From contig NZ_JACHYB010000001.1 in NCBI RefSeq assembly GCF_014192515.1, forward strand, positions 2,046,001-2,110,000: a stretch of 64,000 bases of DNA. The letters run 5' to 3'. Both the position numbers and the translations under genes were made by a program. Numbering within the stretch: the first letter of the stretch is position 1; each line of letters begins with the position of its first letter. Under the pieces are notes generated by a model. The model was given only the letters and a program-made list of their open reading frames with translations. It was not told the origin of the DNA and made no database searches. Positions 33,867 to 41,817 of the stretch are shown one piece after another. The DNA is from Microbacter margulisiae (GTDB lineage: Bacteria > Bacteroidota > Bacteroidia > Bacteroidales > Paludibacteraceae).

Positions 33867-35270
33867 ATGATTAATTATTCCGCTACATATACGGATCAAT
33901 ATCAATTGACAATGTCTCAGGTTTATTTCCTGAAAGGACACAAAGACACGCACGTTATATTCGATTATTTCTTTCGAAATTTACCGTTTAATTCAGGATA
34001 CGCTGTGTTTGCGGGGCTGGAAGATTTACTCGAAACGTTGGAAACTTTAAAATTTGATCAATTTGATCTGGATTTTTTACGCGAAAAAGGATTTCATCCC
34101 GATTTTACTCATTTTCTGAAAGACTATCGATTCAAAGGAACCATTTACAGTTCCCGTGAAGGAGATCTCGTATTCCCAACAAGACCCATCCTGCAAGTAG
34201 AAGGGAATATCATTGAAGCACAAATCATTGAAACGCTGTTACTTAATATCCTTAATTTTCAAACTCTTATTGCAACCAAATCGAGCAGAATGCGTCAGGC
34301 AGCCGGGAGTAAGAGACTGATTGATTTCGGACTTCGGCGAGCACAGGGAGCAGCTGGCTACTATGCAAGCCGAGCCGCTTTTATTGGAGGGGTTGATGCA
34401 ACCAGTAATATGCGTACAGGACGCGACTATGATATTCCTCTATCAGGCACAATGGCACACTCTTATATCGAGACATACGATAATGAATTCGAAGCTTTTA
34501 TGGATTTCGCAGAAGTACATCCTGATAATTGCATTCTTTTGGTGGATACGTATGACACGCTAAAGAGCGGAATACCGAATGCCATTCGCGTTGCAAAAAA
34601 AATGGAGTTGCAGGGAAAAAAAATAAACGGAATTCGCTTAGACAGTGGAGACTTAGCGTATTTATCAAAAGCAAGCCGTAAAATGCTTGATGAAGCTGGA
34701 TTGGACTATGTGAAAATTTCCGTCTCAAATCAATTGGACGAGCATATCATTAAAAGTCTTCAGGATCAACATGCTCCGATAGACGCATTTGGAGTTGGCA
34801 CAAATCTGGTAACAGGCCATCCCGATGCAGCATTAGACGGCGTTTACAAGTTGGCTTGTGCCAACGATAAACCTCGCATTAAACTCTCCGAAAATGTAAG
34901 TAAAATCACCTTACCTCATCGCAAACAGGTTTTCAGAATGTCAGACGACGAAGGAAAATTTGCAGGATGTGATGCAATAACTCTTGATTCTGAACAAGAT
35001 ATAAAAATGATGTATCATCCTATTTATCCGCATAAATTTCTTTCTCTGGAAAAATTTCACAAAGAGCCTCTGCTTGAAAAGGTAATGGAAAATGGAATCC
35101 GGCTCACAAAAAGTCAATCGCTTTCCGAAATAGCCCGCTACAGCAATGAACAAATACAGAAGCTTCCTGAGGAGTATAAACGATTCGACTTTCCACATCT
35201 TTACAAAGTAGGATTAAGCCATAACCTATTGAAAGAAAGAGAGAAATTAATAACAAAATACAGAAAATGA
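33867..35270 (+). CDS. pncB: Nicotinate phosphoribosyltransferase
   Basis: The 467-residue cytoplasmic enzyme converts nicotinate and PRPP into nicotinate mononucleotide, using ATP, in NAD salvage. Family signatures: YTDQYQLTMSQVYFL at the N-terminus, RRAQGAAGYYASRAAFIGG, the conserved SGTMAHSYIETYDNEFEAF with the His that is phosphorylated in well-studied homologues, and INGIRLDSGDLAYLSKASRK for the phosphoribosyl site. GVGTNLVTGHPD follows. Its last 4 bp overlap the pncA start, showing translational coupling with the enzyme that makes its substrate. Confidence 0.96.
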   Translation: MINYSATYTDQYQLTMSQVYFLKGHKDTHVIFDYFFRNLPFNSGYAVFAGLEDLLETLETLKFDQFDLDFLREKGFHPDFTHFLKDYRFKGTIYSSREGDLVFPTRPILQVEGNIIEAQIIETLLLNILNFQTLIATKSSRMRQAAGSKRLIDFGLRRAQGAAGYYASRAAFIGGVDATSNMRTGRDYDIPLSGTMAHSYIETYDNEFEAFMDFAEVHPDNCILLVDTYDTLKSGIPNAIRVAKKMELQGKKINGIRLDSGDLAYLSKASRKMLDEAGLDYVKISVSNQLDEHIIKSLQDQHAPIDAFGVGTNLVTGHPDAALDGVYKLACANDKPRIKLSENVSKITLPHRKQVFRMSDDEGKFAGCDAITLDSEQDIKMMYHPIYPHKFLSLEKFHKEPLLEKVMENGIRLTKSQSLSEIARYSNEQIQKLPEEYKRFDFPHLYKVGLSHNLLKEREKLITKYRK

Positions 35271-35878
35271 AAGCCCTTGTCATTGTCGATGTACAAAATG
35301 ATTTTATGCCGGGCGGAACACTACCAGTAGCACAAGCTGACAAAATCATTCCCGTTATTAATCATATTCAACATGCATTTGACCTCGTAGTGGCGACGCA
35401 AGACTGGCATCCGAAAAACCATATCAGTTTTGCTTCGAATCATCCAGATAAGAAACCATATGAAACAATAAATCTTGGTGGATATAACGAAGTCTTATGG
35501 CCCGATCATTGCATACAAGGTACATCTGGAGCAGCCTTCTGTGCTACACTCAATACCAATCTGGTCGCTGCTGTTTTTCGTAAAGGAATGAACCCCAATG
35601 TTGACAGTTACAGCGGATTTTACGACAATCATCATGCAATTAATACTGGCATGACTGGTTATCTAAAAGATAAAAAAATCACAGAACTTTATTTTTGCGG
35701 CGTGGCTGCCGACATATGTGTTTATTATACTATTTCAGACGCTGTAGATGAAGAATTTTCATGCTTCTTGATAGAAAATGCATCACAACCGTTAGATAGT
35801 ACAAAATTTAAACGTATTAAAGCAGAACTTCAACAAAAGAAAGTTCAAATAATTCACTCTAATCAGATAATAAAATAA
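35267..35878 (+). CDS. pncA: Nicotinamidase/pyrazinamidase
   Basis: The 203-residue enzyme hydrolyses nicotinamide to nicotinate and ammonia, feeding PncB. The catalytic triad and metal site are visible: Asp8 in LVIVDVQNDFMPGGTL, the metal ligands in TQDWHPKNHISF, and nucleophile Cys151 in GVAADICVYYTISDA. The cis-peptide-bearing motif GVAAD is complete. It overlaps pncB by 4 bp (ATGA), so the two salvage steps are coupled. A 368-bp gap follows. Confidence 0.95.
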   Translation: MKALVIVDVQNDFMPGGTLPVAQADKIIPVINHIQHAFDLVVATQDWHPKNHISFASNHPDKKPYETINLGGYNEVLWPDHCIQGTSGAAFCATLNTNLVAAVFRKGMNPNVDSYSGFYDNHHAINTGMTGYLKDKKITELYFCGVAADICVYYTISDAVDEEFSCFLIENASQPLDSTKFKRIKAELQQKKVQIIHSNQIIK

Positions 35879-36246
35879 TTTCAAAGCTATTCTCATATCT
35901 TTTTTATTATCCGATTCCGTTACAAAAGCACTTTCATATTAATACCGAGATTCCAGTATTACGAACAATAAATCAATAAAGAAAAGTAGGAAAAAAAACC
36001 GATATAAAATAAACATCTAATTGCACAAGTATTTTCCATCTTCTTCATGCAGACAAAGTATCATTCATTGTAAGAATAGTATTAAGCGATTATGATAATA
36101 ATCAATACATTTGCAACACAACAAAAACAAAATTCAAACATGCTGCTTGGACGAAAAGATCAATATTCAGATTTTCTTTAAAAGGATTATCGCATCAATA
36201 GATTCCACATAACAATCGACATTCTTTAATCTTTATCTTATCAATT
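35879..36246. promoter_or_regulatory. Intergenic region with -7 box (TACATTTG at 36106-36113) for the alpha-galactosidase
   Basis: This AT-rich stretch contains no gene. TACATTTG at 36106-36113 matches the Bacteroidetes -7 box; no clear TTTG sits 19-21 bp upstream. The leader to the ATG at 36247 would be about 125 nt. No terminator for pncA was recognised. Confidence 0.45.
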
Positions 36247-37488
36247 ATGAAAAAACTCACATTTACATTTTTATTTTTTGCAGCAGTTGCCTCAGCAGCT
36301 TTGGCACAGAAATACCCCGGGCTTGCCCTGACGCCGCCCATGGGTTGGAACAGTTGGAATACATTTGCTTGTAACATCAACGAAAAAATGATCAAAGAGA
36401 TGGCCGATGCCATGGTCTCTTCCGGCATGCGCGATGCCGGATACAAGTATCTGGTACTTGATGATTGCTGGCTCTCTCCAACACGTGATTCACTCCAGAA
36501 CCTCCAGGCAGATCCAAAAAAGTTTCCCGATGGGATGAAAGCCCTCGGCGATTACATCCATTCCAAAGGATTAAAGTTTGGTATTTACAACTGTGCCGGT
36601 ACGAAAACCTGTGCCGGATACCCTGGAACCCGGGGGCATGAATACCAGGATGCACTTACGTATGCTTCATGGGGAGTAGATTATTTAAAATACGACTGGT
36701 GCAACACGGAAGGAATCAATGCCAGGGAAGCCTACACCACGATGAGCAAAGCATTGGCTGCCACACACCGTCCAATTGTATTCAGCATGTGTGAATGGGG
36801 AACCAACCAGCCCTGGCTATGGGGAGCTCCCATTGCCGAATTATGGCGTACTACCACCGATATCGGACGTGGCTGGTACATTAAACCCAAACCTCATGAA
36901 TGGACTCCGCTGGGATTTACACAAATCATCGACAAAGAAGTCAACTTGCGCCAATATGCAGGGCCGGGACATTGGAATGATCCGGACATGCTCGAAGTGG
37001 GCAACGGTATGCCGGTTAATGAAGACCGTGCCCATTTTTCCATGTGGGCTATGCTTGCCGCTCCCCTTATCGCAGGAAATGACCTGCGCCACATGAGCGA
37101 AGAGACCCGTGAGATCTTAACCAACCGGGGTGTCATTGCCGTCGACCAGGATTCATTGGGGATACAGGCATTGCGCTATGAAGTTAAAGACAGCGTGGAA
37201 ACATGGATGAAACCGTTGGAAGGTGGAGACTGGGCTATCTGTTTCCTGAACCGGGCGGCTGAACCTAAAGCTATCGATTTTGCCTGGAAAGCAAACGTAG
37301 TAAAAGACACGCTATCCAACCGGGAACTAAATGCCAATACACAACGGTATGCTATTGTGGATTTATGGACCAACAAAGCGATGGGAACAACCCAGAAAGC
37401 ATTAAAAGGCACGGTTCCTTCCCATGATGTTCTGATGGTATATCTTTCAAAACAAATAAAAAACGAGAAATACAAAAAACGTAGATGA
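36247..37488 (+). CDS. GH27 alpha-galactosidase (secreted)
   Basis: The 413-residue enzyme removes terminal alpha-1,4/1,6-linked galactose. A signal peptide (MKKLTFTFLFFAAVASAALAQ) sends it to the periplasm or surface. The GH27/melibiase barrel shows TPPMGWNSWNTFACNINE, YLVLDDCWLSP, the nucleophile Asp150 in YLKYDWCNTEG, and the acid/base Asp205 in LWRTTTDIGRGW. The GPGHWNDPDMLEVGNG motif and the C-terminal beta domain (IDLWTNKAMGTT) are complete, and the length is normal. No other glycan genes are adjacent. The coding sequence looks more GC-rich than its neighbours by eye, which might indicate separate acquisition, but I did not compute it. Confidence 0.95.
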   Translation: MKKLTFTFLFFAAVASAALAQKYPGLALTPPMGWNSWNTFACNINEKMIKEMADAMVSSGMRDAGYKYLVLDDCWLSPTRDSLQNLQADPKKFPDGMKALGDYIHSKGLKFGIYNCAGTKTCAGYPGTRGHEYQDALTYASWGVDYLKYDWCNTEGINAREAYTTMSKALAATHRPIVFSMCEWGTNQPWLWGAPIAELWRTTTDIGRGWYIKPKPHEWTPLGFTQIIDKEVNLRQYAGPGHWNDPDMLEVGNGMPVNEDRAHFSMWAMLAAPLIAGNDLRHMSEETREILTNRGVIAVDQDSLGIQALRYEVKDSVETWMKPLEGGDWAICFLNRAAEPKAIDFAWKANVVKDTLSNRELNANTQRYAIVDLWTNKAMGTTQKALKGTVPSHDVLMVYLSKQIKNEKYKKRR

Positions 37489-37497
37489 TATTTTATG

Positions 37498-37534
37498 GAG
37501 AAGCTTTGCGGTTTGTGTGTCCGCAGAGCTTCTC
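37498..37534 (+). terminator. Hairpin after the alpha-galactosidase gene, weak T-run
   Basis: GAGAAGCT (37498-37505) pairs with AGCTTCTC (37527-37534), and GCGG/CCGC extend the stem across an internal mismatch. The T-run after it is short (TAATCT), so termination may be weak. Confidence 0.5.
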
Positions 37535-37609
37535 TAATCTATACCAATTTGATTCAGGGTTAAAAACCTTGAAATTTGAAGGAAAAACGCTCATCTCAAA
37601 AATTGTTAC

Positions 37610-37617
37610 TACATTTG
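37610..37617 (+). promoter_or_regulatory. Putative -7 box of the DUF6242 gene (TACATTTG)
   Basis: TACATTTG matches TAnnTTTG and lies 97 bp upstream of the start at 37714. There is no TTTG at the standard -33 distance. Confidence 0.4.
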
Positions 37618-37713
37618 CACAATAATATTTCCAACACACAACGTAGCTTGTTATAGTCCTCGTTTGGATGGAATAAGTTTCAAAACAACCTTGAAGTACA
37701 AAATGATTTTCGA

Positions 37714-39051
37714 ATGACCATCAAAAAATATCTTTTCATTCCATTCGCTATTCTCGGCTTTTTGCTTCTTCATTCATGCCTTAGCACGACGACTCCAACC
37801 TACTCAACTGATGGACACGTTATTAGCTTTTCATTGAAAAGTGACAGTGTACCCGCATTGGCAAAAGCTGTTTTTACAATTGACCAGACAAACGGAACAA
37901 TATACAATGTTGATTCCCTTCCATATGGAACGAACGTAAAACAAGCTATTCCGGTAGTTACGGCCTATTCCACTGCAGGTATGTATTTTAATGATAGCGT
38001 TTACACCGGATCAGATACAGTTGATTTCAGTCGGCCAGTGATACTAAAAAATTATGCTCAGGACGGGGTTACAATTCGACAATATGTTGTAACGGTCAAT
38101 GTCCACAAGGTAGATCCTGATTCAATTACGTGGGAAGAACGTACCTATCCCTCCTATTCATTCCAAACTATTGACCAAAAGGCTGTTTATTTCAATGAAG
38201 AAGTTATGTTATATGTGAATGACGGTTCACAGATGCACCTATTTACTTCTACCGATGGAAAATCATGGACGACCCAAACACTTAGTGGATTACCGGCCAC
38301 TGTCAATCTACAGCAAATGGTGGTATACAACAATATGCTTTGCCTTGTTGAAAATGGACAAATGATGTTAGAGTCCACAGATGGATTGACCTGGCAAACA
38401 GTCGCCGTAAACAGCTCTTATCCCTTGGTCACACTAGTAAGCGCTATTGGAACGGAATTAATAGGAATCCAACAGTATAACGGAACATATTATCTGTGTT
38501 ATTCAAATGACGGCACAAACTGGCTGACAGGAGAAGCACTGACCGGTAGCATGGCAAATTTCCCGATAAGTGATTTCGCTGCTACTTCATACCAGCCAAC
38601 TGTAGGAAGTTCAAAAGTTCTGGTTGTTGGAGGAATCAATGCTTCAGGCCAGATTGTAAATTCCATTTTCAGCTATATGCTTGGCAGTAGTTGGGCAGAC
38701 TTCTCCTCTGAAGCTGCACTGACAACTTCATCCTTCCCTGCAATTCGTAATGCATCCTTGACAGGGTATAACGGAAAAGTATTACTCTTGGGAGGAAAGC
38801 TGGCAAGCAATCAATTGAAAGATGACACCCTGTTATGGTCAAAAAGCGATGGTTTGTTCTGGACAAAAGCCGATTCGCTTACCATGATTCCAAAGCCACT
38901 TCATTATGTATATCGTTATAAACAGTCGGTAGTTGTAGATAATAATTATCGCATCTGGATTATCGGAGGCAAAGACGCTAATGATAATTTCTTGAAAGAG
39001 GTATGGGTAGGCCGGCTTAACAGCCTTGGATTCGGACTGCCACCCATGTAA
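37714..39051 (+). CDS. DUF6242-type surface lipoprotein with kelch-like repeats
   Basis: The 445-residue protein has a lipoprotein signal ending in LLLHSC (lipidated Cys at about residue 22). The N-terminal part (about 30-130) looks like the immunoglobulin-like domain of DUF6242 proteins (GHVISFSLKSDSVPALAKAVF). The rest contains repeated blades with Asp-Gly and Trp residues (TSTDGKSWTTQTLSG, ESTDGLTWQTVAV, YSNDGTNWLTGEALTG, WSKSDGLFWTKADSL), which suggest a beta-propeller. The family is common in Bacteroidales and has no established function; a role in surface binding is only a guess. It forms its own unit, bounded by a -7 box and a terminator. Confidence 0.75.
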   Translation: MTIKKYLFIPFAILGFLLLHSCLSTTTPTYSTDGHVISFSLKSDSVPALAKAVFTIDQTNGTIYNVDSLPYGTNVKQAIPVVTAYSTAGMYFNDSVYTGSDTVDFSRPVILKNYAQDGVTIRQYVVTVNVHKVDPDSITWEERTYPSYSFQTIDQKAVYFNEEVMLYVNDGSQMHLFTSTDGKSWTTQTLSGLPATVNLQQMVVYNNMLCLVENGQMMLESTDGLTWQTVAVNSSYPLVTLVSAIGTELIGIQQYNGTYYLCYSNDGTNWLTGEALTGSMANFPISDFAATSYQPTVGSSKVLVVGGINASGQIVNSIFSYMLGSSWADFSSEAALTTSSFPAIRNASLTGYNGKVLLLGGKLASNQLKDDTLLWSKSDGLFWTKADSLTMIPKPLHYVYRYKQSVVVDNNYRIWIIGGKDANDNFLKEVWVGRLNSLGFGLPPM

Positions 39052-39071
39052 AAAAGCAATAAATAAATCAA

Positions 39072-39110
39072 CACAATCTGCTCTTTTATAGAGCAGTTTG
39101 TGTTTTATTT
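39072..39110 (+). terminator. Intrinsic terminator after the DUF6242 gene
   Basis: CACAA-T-CTGCTC (39072-39083) pairs with GAGCAG-T-TTGTG (39091-39102), with one T-T mismatch, and is followed by TTTTATTTT. It ends only a few bases before the aroA start. Confidence 0.75.
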
Positions 39111-39114
39111 TGGC

Positions 39115-40335
39115 ATGATGTACGCACTTACCCCTCCTACCCGGCTTCGGGGAACCATTGATTTACCAACTTCCAAAAGCATAAGCAATCGTGCGTTGCT
39201 TTTGTCGTCTTTGGCTGGAAATACATTACCCCTCTCCAAAATTGCTACTTGTGACGACACAACGGTAATGCAAAAAGCCTTGCAAAAAGACCACCACACA
39301 ATAGATATCGGAGCAGCAGGAACTGCCATGCGTTTTTTATCTGCTTACTTTGCGACTCAGGAAGGGGTCTGGACATTAACAGGAAGCGCACGTATGAAAC
39401 AACGGCCAATCAGATTGTTGGTCGAAGCGCTTAATGCCATTGGAGCAGATATCCGTTATCTTGAAAAAACAGGATTTCCTCCTTTGAAAATTACAGGGAA
39501 AGCCCTTCAAGGGGGAAATCTCACACTGGAAGGTAACGTTAGCAGCCAGTTTATTTCAGCCTTGCTGATGATTGCCCCCACAATGCAACAAGGCTTGTCG
39601 CTCACATTGAATGGAGAAATTATTTCGCAGCCATACATTCATATGACGCTGAAAATGATGGAATCATTTGGAGTAAAAGCTGAATGGGAGACTCAACATA
39701 TTATTATAAAACCTCAGCCTTATCATCCAACATCTTTTGTTGTTGAATCCGATTGGTCGGCTGCTTCTTACTGGTATGGTATGGCAGCTTTGATGCCCGA
39801 TAGTGATATGACCCTTATAGGTCTGCAAAAAGACAGCATGCAAGGCGATTCAAAAGTAGTTGAATTATTTCAATTACTAGGCGTTCACTCAGAATTTACG
39901 GAGCACAGCGTTCATATCTTTTCAACAGGAGAAAAAATAACATTCCTCTCTTACGATTTTGTCAATCAGCCTGACATAGCACAAACATTTGCGGTTACAT
40001 GTTGTCTGCTGGATATTCCTTTTCGTTTTGAAGGCTTGAAAAGTTTGATTATCAAGGAAACAAACCGGATCGCTGCTCTAAAGGCCGAATTATTGAAAAT
40101 AGGATATATCATCAATGATCCTGAAGAAGGCGTTTTAGAATGGAATGGAACAAAAACTTCATTTAATGTGCCTGCTGTGATTGAGACTTATGACGATCAC
40201 AGGATGGCCATGTCACTTGCTATCGCGGCACTAAAACATCAGATCATCATTGCTCATCCTGAAGTAGTAAGCAAATCATATCCAAACTTTTGGAAAGACG
40301 TAGAGCAAGTTGGATTTTTAATTCAACCTAAATAG
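39115..40335 (+). CDS. aroA: 3-phosphoshikimate 1-carboxyvinyltransferase (EPSP synthase)
   Basis: The enzyme joins shikimate-3-phosphate and phosphoenolpyruvate in the shikimate pathway to aromatic amino acids. Signatures include LPTSKSISNRALLLSSLAG (substrate-binding Lys/Ser), DIGAAGTAMRFLSAYFA, the PEP-binding SARMKQRPIRLLVEAL, GNVSSQFISALLMIAP and the C-terminal ETYDDHRMAMSLAIAAL. About 406 residues, slightly shorter than E. coli AroA. The start may be either of two adjacent ATG codons (39115 or 39118). It is placed immediately after a terminator with no visible -7 box, so its promoter is unclear. It is isolated from other aro genes. Confidence 0.96.
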   Translation: MMYALTPPTRLRGTIDLPTSKSISNRALLLSSLAGNTLPLSKIATCDDTTVMQKALQKDHHTIDIGAAGTAMRFLSAYFATQEGVWTLTGSARMKQRPIRLLVEALNAIGADIRYLEKTGFPPLKITGKALQGGNLTLEGNVSSQFISALLMIAPTMQQGLSLTLNGEIISQPYIHMTLKMMESFGVKAEWETQHIIIKPQPYHPTSFVVESDWSAASYWYGMAALMPDSDMTLIGLQKDSMQGDSKVVELFQLLGVHSEFTEHSVHIFSTGEKITFLSYDFVNQPDIAQTFAVTCCLLDIPFRFEGLKSLIIKETNRIAALKAELLKIGYIINDPEEGVLEWNGTKTSFNVPAVIETYDDHRMAMSLAIAALKHQIIIAHPEVVSKSYPNFWKDVEQVGFLIQPK

Positions 40336-40404
40336 CAAATAGCATTTCTTTTTATCTTTTGCCGTAAATTGTCATTTGTTTGTAAAGGACAATAACCTTG
40401 GGAT

Positions 40405-40436
40405 ATTGCCGCTACAAAAAACAAACGTTACTTTTG
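40405..40436 (+). promoter_or_regulatory. Promoter of the SpmA-SpmB fusion gene (ATTG-N20-TACTTTTG)
   Basis: TACTTTTG at 40429-40436 matches the -7 consensus, and ATTG at 40405-40408 lies 20 bp upstream as a near -33 box. The start codon is 73 bp downstream. Confidence 0.6.
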
Positions 40437-40509
40437 CATTTTATTCTACAGAGTAGCGGCATTTTGATCAATTATAACGTCGTTACAGTAAACCCTGTAA
40501 ACGCTATCT

Positions 40510-41742
40510 ATGTTAAACTACATTTGGATTGGGTTTTTCTTGATTGCCTTTCTTGTTGCTGGCATCCAGTTTATTTTCACTGGTGACTATACGGTTTTTG
40601 AACGTATTGTAAACGCCACATTCGACATGGCAAAATTCTCAGTCATGGATATTGCGTTACCTTTGGCCGGAGTAATGACGCTTTGGCTGGGCTTGATGAA
40701 TATAGGGGAGCGCGCCGGCGCCATTCGTTTTTTATCCCGTCTTGTCGCTCCATTTTTTGAAAAACTTTTTCCTGAAATTCCGAAGGGTCACCCGGCAAGT
40801 GGTCAGTTAGTGATGAACTTTTCAGCCAATATGCTTGGCCTCGATAATGCTGCTACTCCTATTGGCTTGAAAGCTATGCAAAGTCTGCAGGAACTGAACC
40901 CAAACAAAGAAACTGCCTCCAATGCCCAAATCATGTTTCTGGCATTGAACACGGCAGGACTGACACTTTTGCCCATCTCCATCATGGCACAACGCGCCAT
41001 TTTGGGAGCTAAAAATCCCACGGACGTTTTACTCCCCATTTTAATTGCCACTTACGCCGCAACATTAACAGCCATTTTATATGTAGGCATCCGGCAACGC
41101 CTTAACTTATGGAATCGTACTGTTATGGGTTGGCTGGGAACTTTAACGATAGGGATCGGCCTTCTTGTTTATGGATTTTCACGACTAACTCCACAACAAA
41201 TGACGATGGTCTCGAGCATTGTGGGAAATGTTTTGCTGATTTCTATCATCGCTGCTTTCATGATCGGAGGGCTGATCAAGAAAATCAATGTTTACGAAGC
41301 TTTTATTCAAGGAGCAAAACAGGGCTTTGAAACCGCATTGAAAACCATTCCCTATTTAGTCGGGATGTTGGTGGCCATTGGCGCCTTCAGAGCTTCAGGA
41401 GCCATGGATTTACTCATCAACGGGATTGCCTGGATATTTCACTCCATGCATCTGAATACTGATTTTGTAGCCGCATTACCGAATGCTTTGATGAAACCTT
41501 TAAGCGGAAGCGGAGCAAAAGCATTAATGGTTGAAACGATGAAAACATATGGAGCAGATTCTTTCCCCGGCCATTTATCATGCATTTTCCAGGGAGCTGC
41601 AGATACAACTTTCTATATTGTAGCCCTTTATTTTGGTTCTGTAGGTATCAACAAAACCCGCTATGCTATTTCCGCCGGTTTGCTTGCCGACCTGGCAGGA
41701 GCCATCACGGCTATTATTGTTGCCTATCTTTTCTTTAGATAA
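40510..41742 (+). CDS. Fused spore-maturation-like membrane protein (SpmA-SpmB, nucleoside-recognition domains)
   Basis: The 410-residue membrane protein contains two nucleoside-recognition (Gate) domains in tandem. The first half (about 1-200) corresponds to SpmA with GVMTLWLGLMNIGERAG and MNFSANMLGLDNAATPIGLK; the second (about 220-410) to SpmB with AFIQGAKQGFETALKTIPYL and LPNALMKPLSGSGAKALMVE. In Bacillus the two are separate genes involved in spore core dehydration; fused forms occur in non-spore-formers, where they may be transporters of unknown substrate. About nine hydrophobic segments are visible. It is flanked by its own promoter and terminator. Confidence 0.88.
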   Translation: MLNYIWIGFFLIAFLVAGIQFIFTGDYTVFERIVNATFDMAKFSVMDIALPLAGVMTLWLGLMNIGERAGAIRFLSRLVAPFFEKLFPEIPKGHPASGQLVMNFSANMLGLDNAATPIGLKAMQSLQELNPNKETASNAQIMFLALNTAGLTLLPISIMAQRAILGAKNPTDVLLPILIATYAATLTAILYVGIRQRLNLWNRTVMGWLGTLTIGIGLLVYGFSRLTPQQMTMVSSIVGNVLLISIIAAFMIGGLIKKINVYEAFIQGAKQGFETALKTIPYLVGMLVAIGAFRASGAMDLLINGIAWIFHSMHLNTDFVAALPNALMKPLSGSGAKALMVETMKTYGADSFPGHLSCIFQGAADTTFYIVALYFGSVGINKTRYAISAGLLADLAGAITAIIVAYLFFR

Positions 41743-41774
41743 TTAACCCCTTTTGTAAAAAACACAATCGCTAA

Positions 41775-41802
41775 CAAGCTCAACAACGAGCTTGCTTTTT
41801 TG
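41775..41802 (+). terminator. Intrinsic terminator after the SpmA-SpmB gene
   Basis: CAAGCTC (41775-41781) pairs with GAGCTTG (41788-41794), with loop AACAAC, and is followed by CTTTTTTG. Confidence 0.85.
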
Positions 41803-41817
41803 TTTAATTAAAATAAT

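Noticed and set aside
36247..37488. Alpha-galactosidase as a recent horizontal acquisition
   Set aside because: It looks richer in GC by eye, but no mobile element or flanking repeat is present and composition was not computed, so the claim is not supported.
41743..41817. A riboswitch (for example cobalamin) upstream of the TonB receptor at 41818
   Set aside because: The 75-bp gap contains only a terminator hairpin, too short for such a riboswitch.
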